Below are positions 9,005-17,547 of a DNA stretch of 64,000 nt, in pieces. The stretch covers positions 186,001-250,000 of the forward strand of contig NZ_BBQF01000002.1 of the NCBI RefSeq assembly GCF_000813345.1, written 5' to 3'. A program made the translations under genes and the position numbers. The number at the start of each line of letters is the position of its first letter. Position 1 is the first letter of the stretch. Under the pieces are notes generated by a model. The model worked only from the letters and a program-made list of their open reading frames with translations. It ran no database searches and was not told where the DNA came from. This stretch comes from Sulfurospirillum arsenophilum NBRC 109478 (lineage in GTDB: Bacteria > Campylobacterota > Campylobacteria > Campylobacterales > Sulfurospirillaceae).

Positions 9005-9940
9005 TTAGAATGTTAAAATTGCTTTTCCTGTTGCGAGTTTGACAGCTTCGTTAACGGCATTGACATAACTTAACATGGAAGGATTACCATCTTTATAGGC
9101 GATGTCAAACGCTGTTCCATGGTCTACTGAAGTTCTCACAACGCCTGCATTAAGGCTTACATTAATGCTTTCATCAAAATAGAGTGTTTTCAAAGGAATC
9201 AATCCTTGGTCATGATACATACAGACGTAATAGGTAAAATTTTCACGATTCGCTTTTGAAAAAGCAGTATCTGGCACAAGAGGTCCAAAAAAGACTTCAC
9301 GCTCTAAAAAGTGATTGGCTTTTAAAATCGCTTTTTCGATCTCTTCATCTTCATCCCCAATGACACCATGATCTCCAGCATGAGGATTAAGCCCCAAAAC
9401 ACCGATACGCTCGACGCCAAGTTCTTCATAAACTTTCAGTAAAAAAGGTTTTAGTTTTTTCGCTTTGATTTCATGGGGAACATCACGAAGGGGGATGTGG
9501 TGCGTGTAGAGAATGGTAAACATCTCTTCGCATCCTAACATCATAATGGCTTCGCATCCTAGAAGATCACTGAGTGCATCCGTATGTCCTTTGTATTCCA
9601 ATCCTGCCATTGCCCATGACTCTTTGTTGATGGGTAGGGTGACAATACCACTGACTTCATTACTTTTTGCCAATGCAACGGCTGTAATAAAGGAGTCGTA
9701 AGAGCTTTCACCCGCTTCAGCCGAGCAAACACCCGCTTCAATCTCAAAGACTTTTCCACAGTCACGTATCTCAAAGTCACTGGGGACATCAAGCCCTAAA
9801 AGAGCGGCTCCCCAACCTAGCATATTTTCATTGATACAGTAGATAGGATAGCAATGTTTTCGAACTTCTGCGTGCGCTCTAAGCGCAAGTTCCAAGCCAA
9901 TACCGTTTAAATCACCTATACTGATTGCTATTTTTTTCAT
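9005..9940 (-). CDS. pdxA: 4-hydroxythreonine-4-phosphate dehydrogenase
   Basis: Oxidises 4-phosphohydroxy-threonine in DXP-dependent pyridoxal 5'-phosphate synthesis; the product condenses with DXP through PdxJ, encoded next door. 311 aa. Family features are the N-terminal ISIGDLNGIGLE, the metal-binding His in HHIPL and YHDQGLIP, and a third His in VDHGTAFDIAYK. Its start ATG overlaps the pdxJ stop (ATGA), so pdxJ-pdxA form one leftward operon, the usual order in Campylobacterota. Confidence 0.96.
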   Translation of the reverse strand: MKKIAISIGDLNGIGLELALRAHAEVRKHCYPIYCINENMLGWGAALLGLDVPSDFEIRDCGKVFEIEAGVCSAEAGESSYDSFITAVALAKSNEVSGIVTLPINKESWAMAGLEYKGHTDALSDLLGCEAIMMLGCEEMFTILYTHHIPLRDVPHEIKAKKLKPFLLKVYEELGVERIGVLGLNPHAGDHGVIGDEDEEIEKAILKANHFLEREVFFGPLVPDTAFSKANRENFTYYVCMYHDQGLIPLKTLYFDESINVSLNAGVVRTSVDHGTAFDIAYKDGNPSMLSYVNAVNEAVKLATGKAILTF

Positions 9941-10716
9941 CGTACTAATCCTAACATCTCTTTGACCGCTTGCTCAAAACCCACAAAAATAGAGCGTGCA
10001 ATGATACTTTGACCAATATTGAGTTCAACAATCTCTTTGATATCTAAGATACGCTTCACATTTTGGTAATTCAGACCATGTCCCGCAGCCACCTTAATTC
10101 CTAATTGGTGAGCCACTTTTGCGGCTCTTTCAAGTTCATGCGTTGCTTCAATGAGCTTTACATGTAAAGCTTCACGATTGAGTTCAAGCTCTTGAATGCT
10201 ATGACGTGAGCGAGAAAGGTTAGAGTAGAGCATCGCATAAATATTGGCATAAAGACCTGTATGAAGTTCAATCCACTCCGCTTTTATCTCTTTAGCCGCT
10301 TCAATCATTGCACTGTTTGGATCAATAAAGAGTGAAAGCTCAATGTGCTCTTTTTTAAGTCTTTGCGCGATCTCTTTGATAACTTCTTTGTTTTTAACGA
10401 CATCAAGTCCACCTTCCGTCGTCACTTCTTCACGTTTTTCAGGCACAAGTGTCGCACGGTGTGGTTGTAACGCTATGACTTTATCAATAATTTCAGGTGT
10501 AATAGAACACTCTAAATTGATCGGAAGCTGGGAAATTTCAATAATCTTTTTAGCATCATCATCATTAATATGACGTCGGTCTTCTCTTAAATGAATCGTG
10601 ATTTGATCTGCTCCAGCGCGTTTAACTAAAGAGATGGCATCCAGTGGATCTGGGTCATTGATCTTGCGTGCTTCTCTGAGCACTGCAATATGATCGATAT
10701 TTACGCCTAGAAGCAT
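9937..10716 (-). CDS. pdxJ: Pyridoxine 5'-phosphate synthase
   Basis: Condenses 1-deoxyxylulose 5-phosphate with 3-amino-1-hydroxyacetone phosphate to make PNP. TIM barrel of 259 aa. Recognised from MLLGVNIDHIAVLREAR at the N-terminus, DQITIHLREDRRHI and the late AAGHGLNYQNV and ELNIGQSIIARSIFVG phosphate site. A TTTACATGTAAA palindrome (10157-10168, extended to 18 bp) encodes ALHVKL in a helix. First gene of the pdxJ-pdxA pair; the gap to the next upstream gene is about 64 bases. Confidence 0.96.
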   Translation of the reverse strand: MLLGVNIDHIAVLREARKINDPDPLDAISLVKRAGADQITIHLREDRRHINDDDAKKIIEISQLPINLECSITPEIIDKVIALQPHRATLVPEKREEVTTEGGLDVVKNKEVIKEIAQRLKKEHIELSLFIDPNSAMIEAAKEIKAEWIELHTGLYANIYAMLYSNLSRSRHSIQELELNREALHVKLIEATHELERAAKVAHQLGIKVAAGHGLNYQNVKRILDIKEIVELNIGQSIIARSIFVGFEQAVKEMLGLVR

Positions 10717-10780
10717 GGGGTGTCCTTCGTTTTTTAAGGATTATTATAGCCAAAATATAATTTCTAAAAAGTTTCAATGC

Positions 10781-11911
10781 CTATTTTGGGATATGAATAC
10801 GCGTATTCTCAAAAATTCCATACTCAAAATCAGGATGACACGCAAAACAGTTAGAAGCATTTTTTACATGTAAAGATTTAAACACCCTTTTTTCAATACT
10901 TTGATGTACTTCGCGCCAGTAGGGAACTTTACTCATGGAAATAGGGCGCATGTCACCTAAAGACTCCAATGTTTTAACGGCAATTTTATGCGTAGACGTT
11001 TCAGCACAGTGACTTAAAAGGTACGCTTTAATGCTCATTTGCTCACTTTTGGTAATGTTATTCTCTGTAATTTGCTCGCCAAAATGATTATCTAGCCCAT
11101 CCATAAGACGTACCCATGAGTCATACGGTAACATAAAAGGTGGATAGATTTTGTGACATTTGCCACATTTTTCATAAAAGCTACTGTTCTCCGCTTGAAA
11201 ATTTCGCTTTTCAAACCTGCTTTTTGTGAAAAATGTTTCATCTGAACTTGCTACAAAATAGAGCATGCCTAAAGACAATCCTATAACGGCATAAGAAAAA
11301 AGATGACGTATGATGGAAACTGTCGCATCTGTGCCTTCAGCTTTTTTATATCCAGAAAGCATTGCAAAAACCATATTGGTTTTATGATAAAACTGCTCGA
11401 TTAATACACCTATGATATGAATGATAGCCCATGTAAAAAGTACATAAGAGAGTATTTCATGCGAGACTAAAAGGGATGAAGAAAATCCAAAATAACGTAC
11501 ATTCAAACTTGAAAAAATGCCACTGGCTTCTTGTGTTCCTTGCAGTAAGAGTCCGCTGAGAACGATCAAACTTCCAAGACCTAAGACAATGAGTGTAAAC
11601 CAACTGGATGCAGCATTGTGTCCTGCATAGATTTTGCGCCATCTGTTTTGAACTTTTTGAACAAAATAATCCTGAAGTTCTTGATAACTTAGTTTAAATG
11701 TTTTGAACGTTGCATAATTGGGTCCAACAAATCCCCAGATGAGTCGAAAAAGTAACACTACACCAAAAATAAGACCAAAAGAGAGATGCCATCTAAAAAG
11801 AGCATGCTGAAAAGAGGTTAGAAAAGAGAAGAAAAACGAGGTTGCAATAATCCAATGAATAATGCGAGTACACAGCGGCCAAACAAAAACTTCATGAGGT
11901 CTTTTGTTCAT
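10781..11911 (-). CDS. Cytochrome b561-type membrane protein with C-terminal c-type haem motifs
   Basis: 376 aa. The N-terminal half is a four-helix cytochrome b561/hydrogenase-type b domain (RIIHWIIATSFFFSF, WHLSFGLIF, a late HEILSYVLFTWAIIHIIG with paired haem-b His). A further membrane helix follows, then a periplasmic region with CGKCH and a second motif CFACH near the C-terminus, resembling dihaem cytochrome c (DHC) domains. Such fusions pass electrons between quinone and periplasmic cytochromes. Third gene of a leftward set behind an SQR-like flavoprotein and a cytochrome c, so a role in sulfide-derived electron transfer is inferred. A palindrome (10863-10874) encodes SLHVKN near the second haem site. 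Confidence 0.85.
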   Translation of the reverse strand: MNKRPHEVFVWPLCTRIIHWIIATSFFFSFLTSFQHALFRWHLSFGLIFGVVLLFRLIWGFVGPNYATFKTFKLSYQELQDYFVQKVQNRWRKIYAGHNAASSWFTLIVLGLGSLIVLSGLLLQGTQEASGIFSSLNVRYFGFSSSLLVSHEILSYVLFTWAIIHIIGVLIEQFYHKTNMVFAMLSGYKKAEGTDATVSIIRHLFSYAVIGLSLGMLYFVASSDETFFTKSRFEKRNFQAENSSFYEKCGKCHKIYPPFMLPYDSWVRLMDGLDNHFGEQITENNITKSEQMSIKAYLLSHCAETSTHKIAVKTLESLGDMRPISMSKVPYWREVHQSIEKRVFKSLHVKNASNCFACHPDFEYGIFENTRIHIPK

Positions 11912-11971
11912 GTATAACTTTCAGATGTTTTTTGATGCATTATTGCACCAAAAAACATCATGTTCAAATTT

Positions 11972-12349
11972 TTATTTAGCAACGCTAAACGTATTATGAA
12001 GGTAGTTAGCCATCATTTTAACATCGTAGTCGTAACCTTTTTCAGCCAATTTTTTCATGTTATGCTCCATAACATCATGTTCGGTTGCAGTAGATTGCCC
12101 ACCAAGACCACCATTTTTAATGTCAAAGAGAGACATTTCAAGCTCTTGCACAGTTTGTTTTGTAAGAGCAGGTGCTTTTTTCTCAGCAACACCTTCACCT
12201 TTAGGACCATGACAGTGCAAACATGTCTCAGCATAGACTTGCGCAGGGGTGTATTTGTACTTGACACTATCCGATTTTGGTTTATCGCCACATCCACTTA
12301 AAACAACTAAGGCAACGGCGAAAGAGAGTACTAAATTCATTTTTTTCAT
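11972..12349 (-). CDS. Monohaem cytochrome c lipoprotein
   Basis: 125 aa from ATG 12349, preceded by AAGGA; an upstream in-frame ATG at 12379 would add ten residues before the signal peptide. The signal sequence ends in lipobox LSGC, so the protein is likely membrane-tethered in the periplasm. One haem motif CLHCH sits in YAETCLHCHGPKGEGV, with a possible distal Met in the VKMMANYL helix. Small class I cytochrome c fold. Directly downstream of the SQR-like flavoprotein, the arrangement expected for an electron acceptor of sulfide oxidation (compare FccA/FccB); that pairing is inference. Confidence 0.87.
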   Translation of the reverse strand: MKKMNLVLSFAVALVVLSGCGDKPKSDSVKYKYTPAQVYAETCLHCHGPKGEGVAEKKAPALTKQTVQELEMSLFDIKNGGLGGQSTATEHDVMEHNMKKLAEKGYDYDVKMMANYLHNTFSVAK

Positions 12350-12381
12350 AAGTTTTTCCTTTTTATGTATCGTAAACAAAA

Positions 12382-13854
12382 TTAGGCTCTACCAGAGAGC
12401 ATGCCATAAATTGTCATAGGTTTAAGTGCATAGACTTTAAGTAACCACCAAATCCAGCGCTCTTGTGTCGGATCAAGAGGGAAGGATGGAGCAGGTTTAG
12501 CTGTCCAATTAAATTCAAGCAGTGCTACCGTTCCAATGCTGGTGATCAACGGACAAACCGTGTAACCATCATAAGCAGCTGGAAGTTTTTCTTGCTTTTC
12601 CATCACTGCGATTAAGTTTTCCGCAACAACGTTGTATTGTTTACGCGCACTTCCTCCTGTTTTACCCATAGGAACTGCGGCAACATCTCCTAATGCAAAG
12701 ACATTTTTGTAAGTCACATGTTGAAGTGTTTCTTTAACAACAGGGACCCAGCCTTTACTTGAGCCAATAGGTGATTTACCAACAAGATCAGGCGCTTTTT
12801 GAGGAGGCGTGATATGGATAAAGTCATACTTTTTCTCAACATTTTTACTCATTGAGATCATGGTGTATTCTTTAAGGTCCTCATCATACTCGCCTTTTTC
12901 AAGCCATTTTTTTTCAAATGTTGCTACTTTATTTGCTGTATCAATTGCTACTAAATTGGTTTTGAATTCCCATTTAAAGTCTCTGGCTTTAAATTGCTCA
13001 AAGATAGCAGTATTGTATTCAGGCACACCAAACATCTTGTCACCACTTGGACAAAAGGTTAATTCTACTTTATCTCTTACACCTGCTTTTGTGAGTAAAT
13101 CATGGGTAATATACATAATTTTTTTAGGAGCGCCACCACATTTTATAGCCGTATCAGGATCTGTAAAAATTGCTTGAAGTTTTTCAGTACCTTTGTGCGC
13201 TTTTGCTTTCGCAATGAGTTCTTCAATACCTTTTTTTGTATCAACAGCGCCATCTGCAAAATAGATAGAGTAAACGCCATCTTTACCTACTTTTTTACGC
13301 ACAACATCATTAGCGCCCGAAGAGGTGATTTCACCTTCAAGCCCTTTAATAGCCCCGAAATTAAGCATTAATCCCATTGCAACAATTAAATAGTCGTAGC
13401 TTATTTCTGTACCATCTGCTGTTTTAACTTTGTTGTTTGTCGGATCAAAACTGACTACAGAATCTTTAATCCATTTAACACCTTTGGGTATAAAATTTGC
13501 GGTTTCATACTCAATGTCACTTTTTTGCCATACTCCAGCAGCAATTAGAGTTTGCCCAGGCTGATACGAAACTGATTTTGGATTTGGCTCAATAAGCGTA
13601 ATATCAGGACTAGAAAGTCTTTGCGTAAGTTTTGCCGCTGTTGCAACACCTGCAAGACCACCACCTACAATAACAATTTTGCCCGTTGCATTGGAGCTAG
13701 AAGCTTGAGCTTCTGTTGCAGTTGCCGCACTCGCCAAGACACTTGCAGCAATTGGTGATGCTGCCAAAAATTTCATCGCATTACGGCGAGACATTCCACC
13801 TTCATGCTTCTCAATCTCAAAGAGTATCTCCTCAATGATTTTGTCTGATTTCAT
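12382..13854 (-). CDS. Sulfide:quinone oxidoreductase / flavocytochrome c sulfide dehydrogenase-like flavoprotein, Tat-exported
   Basis: 490 aa FAD protein. A twin-arginine signal (MSRRNAMKFL, residues 21-30) directs folded export. The FAD-binding GKIVIVGGGLAGVATAAKL follows at about residue 58. Two Cys in SQR-type contexts, KCGGAPKKIMY in mid-protein and YTVCPLITS near the C-terminus, fit the redox-active pair that carries polysulfide. The FAD-ribityl motif is FALGDVAAVPMGKTGGSARKQ. An amphipathic C-terminal segment (WWLLKVYALKP) could dock to the membrane. Either start (13854 or ATG 13794, exactly at MSRRN) is possible. It oxidises sulfide to sulfur or polysulfide; whether electrons go to quinone or to the adjacent cytochrome c is open. 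Confidence 0.88.
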   Translation of the reverse strand: MKSDKIIEEILFEIEKHEGGMSRRNAMKFLAASPIAASVLASAATATEAQASSSNATGKIVIVGGGLAGVATAAKLTQRLSSPDITLIEPNPKSVSYQPGQTLIAAGVWQKSDIEYETANFIPKGVKWIKDSVVSFDPTNNKVKTADGTEISYDYLIVAMGLMLNFGAIKGLEGEITSSGANDVVRKKVGKDGVYSIYFADGAVDTKKGIEELIAKAKAHKGTEKLQAIFTDPDTAIKCGGAPKKIMYITHDLLTKAGVRDKVELTFCPSGDKMFGVPEYNTAIFEQFKARDFKWEFKTNLVAIDTANKVATFEKKWLEKGEYDEDLKEYTMISMSKNVEKKYDFIHITPPQKAPDLVGKSPIGSSKGWVPVVKETLQHVTYKNVFALGDVAAVPMGKTGGSARKQYNVVAENLIAVMEKQEKLPAAYDGYTVCPLITSIGTVALLEFNWTAKPAPSFPLDPTQERWIWWLLKVYALKPMTIYGMLSGRA

Positions 13855-14060
13855 AGTTTGCCCATCCTTTTTGTTGTATGTTTCCCCATTCTACTTCCAA
13901 TAATCTGAGTCTTTCCTTGGTTAAAAAAATTATACCTGATTATTTTAGTTGTTTATAATCTTCTAAAATTGTATCGATAATGTAATGTTATTCAACCTAG
14001 GATTAAGTTTTTTTTCTCTAAAATCATTTATTCAATTTTTTTAGCTTATAAGTAGGAACG
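13855..14060. other. Intergenic region between divergent SQR-like gene and small membrane protein
   Basis: About 206 AT-rich bases that must hold promoters for both directions. I see no clear inverted repeat or convincing -35/-10 pair. Confidence 0.4.
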
Positions 14061-14282
14061 ATGTTCAAAAAAGAAATTCTTATTTTTGTTTCCATTTTTT
14101 TATTTCTTGCTTTAGGAATGCACATGAATCAATGGCTGACACATCCTCTGACTCATTTAAACAATTTAAGTGCAAACAAGATGCCGTATCATCCACTTCT
14201 TTATACAACGATTGTCTACATTTTTACTGGGCTTATCCGCGCTGTTTTAAGTGCCGTTATAAAGCTTTTTAGAAAAAGATAG
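14061..14282 (+). CDS. Small two-helix membrane protein, unknown
   Basis: 73 aa. One hydrophobic segment at residues 7-22 (LIFVSIFLFLALGMHM), a short His-containing loop (HPLTHLNN) and a second segment at about 47-66, ending in a basic KLFRKR tail. The positive C-terminus predicts both ends in the cytoplasm. ATG 14061 follows AAGTAGGAAC. It ends 6 bases before the Ppx/GppA gene, so the two are probably cotranscribed. I do not recognise the family. Confidence 0.65.
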   Translation: MFKKEILIFVSIFLFLALGMHMNQWLTHPLTHLNNLSANKMPYHPLLYTTIVYIFTGLIRAVLSAVIKLFRKR

Positions 14283-14288
14283 ATTGCA

Positions 14289-15194
14289 ATGATTGGCTGT
14301 GATTTAGGCTCAAATACGCTACGTATTGTCCAAATAGAATGTCAAAGTAAAACGCGTATTAAAGCGTTTGAACGCATTGTTCGTACGGCAAAAGATTTAC
14401 ATGTAACGGGTCTCATTAGTAAAACTTCCAAACAAAATATCTTTAATGCTCTTCATGAAGCTTCAAAGCTCTTTGATTTTAAAAATGAACGCTGTTTTTG
14501 TGTAACGACTGAGGCTATGCGAATTGCGTCAAATGCTAAAGAAATCTTAGAAGAGATAGAGGCAACTTTTGGGCTTACATTTCAGATTATATCCGGTGAA
14601 AAAGAGGCTTATTTAACATCACTCGCTGTCGAAAATGCTCTCAAACGTGAAGGTTATGAGCACCAAACTTATGCGTTATTTGACCTTGGTGGAGGTTCAA
14701 CAGAACTTACCTTTTGCAAAAATGGCACAAAACAATCTCAGAGCTTTCCCTTTGGGATTATCAATGTTGCAGAGCGTTATACACACGATCGTATGCAGCA
14801 TGTAACCCGTATCGTTGAATCCATCAATCCATTTACTCAAGCGCAACCTCACATTTCTTCCACTTTTTTACAATTAGTAACAACTGCAGGGACACCAACA
14901 ACTGTAGCCGCTTTTTTAGAAGGGCTTGACTATGCCCATTATGATGCCAATGTTGTCAATGGAAAAGTTTTACATGTAAACGATTTTGAAGAAGCGTATG
15001 AGCGTTTATCTGCAATGAATGAAGAGGAAGCAGAGCGTTACACAGGTACAAATCGCAGAGATTTGGTTGTTGTAGGCATTTTGATTGTTAAAGCAATTAT
15101 GCGAAAATTAGGATTTGAGAGATGTATCGTTATTGATGATGGTCTGAGAGAAGGGGTAGCACTTGAACAGTGTTACAATTTGAACAAATCATAA
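14289..15194 (+). CDS. Ppx/GppA family phosphatase
   Basis: 301 aa, the short form without the C-terminal HD domain of E. coli GppA. ASKHA nucleotide-binding motifs are visible: DLGSNTLR at the N-terminus, TTEAMRIASN, SGEKEAYL, and FDLGGGSTELTF near residue 135. The family hydrolyses polyphosphate (Ppx) and/or pppGpp (GppA); sequence alone does not settle which. Two palindrome copies fall in this gene (14396 near-perfect, read DLHVTG; 14969 exact, read VLHVND). Confidence 0.9.
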   Translation: MIGCDLGSNTLRIVQIECQSKTRIKAFERIVRTAKDLHVTGLISKTSKQNIFNALHEASKLFDFKNERCFCVTTEAMRIASNAKEILEEIEATFGLTFQIISGEKEAYLTSLAVENALKREGYEHQTYALFDLGGGSTELTFCKNGTKQSQSFPFGIINVAERYTHDRMQHVTRIVESINPFTQAQPHISSTFLQLVTTAGTPTTVAAFLEGLDYAHYDANVVNGKVLHVNDFEEAYERLSAMNEEEAERYTGTNRRDLVVVGILIVKAIMRKLGFERCIVIDDGLREGVALEQCYNLNKS

Positions 15195-15234
15195 AATACG
15201 CCCTAAAAATGAGCCTTCTTTAATCTTTATTTGC

Positions 15235-15240
15235 TATAAT
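15235..15240 (+). promoter_or_regulatory. Candidate sigma-70 -10 box for ilvB
   Basis: TTTGCTATAAT, an extended -10 with a perfect TATAAT, lies about 140 bases upstream of ilvB. Campylobacterota promoters usually lack a clear -35, as here. It implies a leader of roughly 135 nt. Confidence 0.55.
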
Positions 15241-15285
15241 AACCCACTTTTTTTACAAGAAGTATCCTGTAAAAATTAATAATTC

Positions 15286-15302
15286 TGTCAACATAGTTGA
15301 CA
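15286..15302. promoter_or_regulatory. Palindrome in the ilvB leader
   Basis: TGTCAAC-ATA-GTTGACA, two perfect 7-base arms. In the transcript it would form a short hairpin; as DNA it could be an operator. Upstream at about 15252-15275, TTTTACA and TGTAAAA form a second weak hairpin, and at about 15340 CAAAG-AAG-CTTTG a third. I see no obvious branched-chain leader peptide. Confidence 0.45.
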
Positions 15303-15381
15303 AGCTTTAGTACCATAGCGGTTAGCGTAGTCAAAGAAGCTTTGCTTTTTTGGCGTAATCAAATTATGTAAAGGAGAGGTC

Positions 15382-17073
15382 ATGGAGTTAAGCGGTTCCC
15401 AGATGGTCATAGAAGCACTACGTAAGGAGAATGTCAGCGTCGTCTTTGGCTATCCTGGTGGTGCTATAATGAATGTTTATGACGAAGTTTATAAACAAAA
15501 TTATTTTAAACATATTCTTACACGACACGAACAAGCAGCGCTGCATGCAGCTGATGGTTACGCACGTGCAACCGGAGAGGTAGGTGTTGCGTTTGTCACC
15601 AGTGGTCCTGGATTTACTAATGCAGTCACAGGACTTGCAACGGCTTATATGGATTCTATTCCTATGGTTGTTATCAGCGGTCAAGTTCCTATTAGTATGA
15701 TTGGAACCGACGCGTTTCAAGAGATCGATGCTGTAGGCATTAGTCGTCCATGTGTCAAACATAATTATTTGGTTAAAGATGTTAAAGACTTGCCACGTAT
15801 TTTAAAAGAGGCATTTTACATTGCACGAAGCGGCAGACCTGGTCCTGTTCATGTGGACATCCCTAAAGATGTCACGGCACAGATTGGTCATTTTGCGTAT
15901 CCGAGTGAAATTAAAATGCAAACCTATAAACCAACCTATAAAGGCAATCCACGCCAGATCAAAAAGGCGATTGAAGCGATCCAAGCTTCCAAGCGTCCTG
16001 TTCTTTACATCGGTGGTGGAGCGATTAATTCAAACGCTAGCGAAGAAGTGCGAGAATTTGCTAAGCTCTGTGGTATTCCTGCCGTTGAAACCTTAATGGC
16101 ACGTGGTGTTATGGGTGATGAAAACCCACTGCTTCTTGGAATGTTAGGAATGCACGGCTGTTACAGTGCCAATATGGCAATGAGTGAAGCAGACCTTATG
16201 ATTGCATTTGGTCCACGTTTTGATGACCGTGTTACAGGTAAACTGAGTGAATTTGCAAAACATGCCAAAATCATTCATGTCGACATAGATCCTAGTAGCA
16301 TTGGTAAAATTGTACCGATTGATTACCCCATTGTAGGCGATCTTAAAAACGTTGTTGAAGCGATGATCCCTCTTGCAAAAGAGCAGATTGATGAGAATAA
16401 ATATAAACCGTGGCGTGATCTGTTAAAGCGTTACAATGAAATTCATCCACTCAAATACGAAGACTCGAATGAGATTCTTAAACCTCAATGGGCAATTGAG
16501 CGAGTAGGGCAATTACTAGGCGATAAAGCAATTATTTGTACCGATGTTGGTCAACATCAAATGTGGGCAGCACAGTTTTATCCATTCTCTTATCCTCGTC
16601 AATGGCTAAGCAGTGGCGGACTTGGAACGATGGGTTATGGTCTTCCAGCAGCCATTGGTGCCAAAGTTGCAAAGCCTGAGAAGACGGTTATTAACTTTAC
16701 AGGTGATGGCTCAATCTTGATGAACATTCAAGAGTTGATGACCGCTGTTGAAAACAAAGTGGCTGTGGTTAATATCATCCTAAACAACCAATTTTTAGGA
16801 ATGGTTCGCCAATGGCAAACTTTTTTCTATAACAAGCGTTACTCATCAACAGACCTTTCTGTCCAACCTGATTTTGTTAAACTGGTTGAAAGTTTTGGTG
16901 GACGTGGTTTTAGAGTTAAAACTAAAGATGAGTTCGATAAAGCTCTCAAAGAAGCCATTGAAAGTAACTGTGTTTGTATGATTGACGTACAAGTAGATCG
17001 CTTTGAAAACGTTTTACCGATGGTTCCAGCAGGTGGAACGCTTTACAATATGATGCTTGAGTATAAGGAGTAG
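15382..17073 (+). CDS. ilvB: Acetolactate synthase large (catalytic) subunit
   Basis: First committed enzyme of valine, leucine and isoleucine synthesis, condensing two pyruvates or pyruvate plus 2-oxobutyrate. 563 aa, standard length. The catalytic Glu lies in LTRHEQAALHAADGYARATG, followed by the FAD-region GMLGMHG and GPRFDDRVTGK, then the TPP/Mg motif GDGSILMNIQELMTAVENKVAVVNIILNN (positions about 433-461). AAAGGAGAGG sits before ATG 15382. Followed after 3 bases by the regulatory subunit gene. Length and partner favour biosynthetic rather than catabolic acetolactate synthase. Confidence 0.97.
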   Translation: MELSGSQMVIEALRKENVSVVFGYPGGAIMNVYDEVYKQNYFKHILTRHEQAALHAADGYARATGEVGVAFVTSGPGFTNAVTGLATAYMDSIPMVVISGQVPISMIGTDAFQEIDAVGISRPCVKHNYLVKDVKDLPRILKEAFYIARSGRPGPVHVDIPKDVTAQIGHFAYPSEIKMQTYKPTYKGNPRQIKKAIEAIQASKRPVLYIGGGAINSNASEEVREFAKLCGIPAVETLMARGVMGDENPLLLGMLGMHGCYSANMAMSEADLMIAFGPRFDDRVTGKLSEFAKHAKIIHVDIDPSSIGKIVPIDYPIVGDLKNVVEAMIPLAKEQIDENKYKPWRDLLKRYNEIHPLKYEDSNEILKPQWAIERVGQLLGDKAIICTDVGQHQMWAAQFYPFSYPRQWLSSGGLGTMGYGLPAAIGAKVAKPEKTVINFTGDGSILMNIQELMTAVENKVAVVNIILNNQFLGMVRQWQTFFYNKRYSSTDLSVQPDFVKLVESFGGRGFRVKTKDEFDKALKEAIESNCVCMIDVQVDRFENVLPMVPAGGTLYNMMLEYKE

Positions 17074-17076
17074 GGA

Positions 17077-17547
17077 ATGGAACATATCAGAAGAGTTTTA
17101 TCTGTTATCGTTTTAAATGAAGATGGCGTTTTATCGCGTATATCAGGTCTTTTTGCAGGACGTGGTTACAACATTGACTCCCTTACCGTGGCTCCAATAC
17201 CAAAAACAAATCTATCAAGATTGACCATTGTTACCTCCGGAAGCACGCCTGTTTTAGAGCAAATTGTTAAGCAGTTGCATAAATTGATACCAACCTATAA
17301 AGTTATTGAATCGGGTCAATTTGTTGAGAAAGAGATGGCATTGGTTAAAATTCCTTTGAGCGAAGATTTTAATGGACTTGATGCGATGCTTAAAGCTTAT
17401 AATGGAACGATTGCAAGTAGTGGTGAGGATTTTATCGTTGTCATGGTTGCTGATGATTACGATCGTATCGACAATTTTTTAAAAGCAGTTAAAAAATACA
17501 ACCCAACCGACATCGTTAGAAGCGGCTCAGTCGCAATGGATATTTAA
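17077..17547 (+). CDS. ilvH: Acetolactate synthase small (regulatory) subunit
   Basis: 156 aa. The N-terminal ACT domain (RRVLSVIVLNEDGVLSRISGLFAGRGYNIDSLTVAP) binds valine for feedback inhibition, and the C-terminal ALS_ss_C domain completes it. The full family length and the adjacent catalytic subunit make the call firm; ilvN is an alternative symbol. Its TAA stop overlaps the lpxD ATG by one base. Confidence 0.96.
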   Translation: MEHIRRVLSVIVLNEDGVLSRISGLFAGRGYNIDSLTVAPIPKTNLSRLTIVTSGSTPVLEQIVKQLHKLIPTYKVIESGQFVEKEMALVKIPLSEDFNGLDAMLKAYNGTIASSGEDFIVVMVADDYDRIDNFLKAVKKYNPTDIVRSGSVAMDI

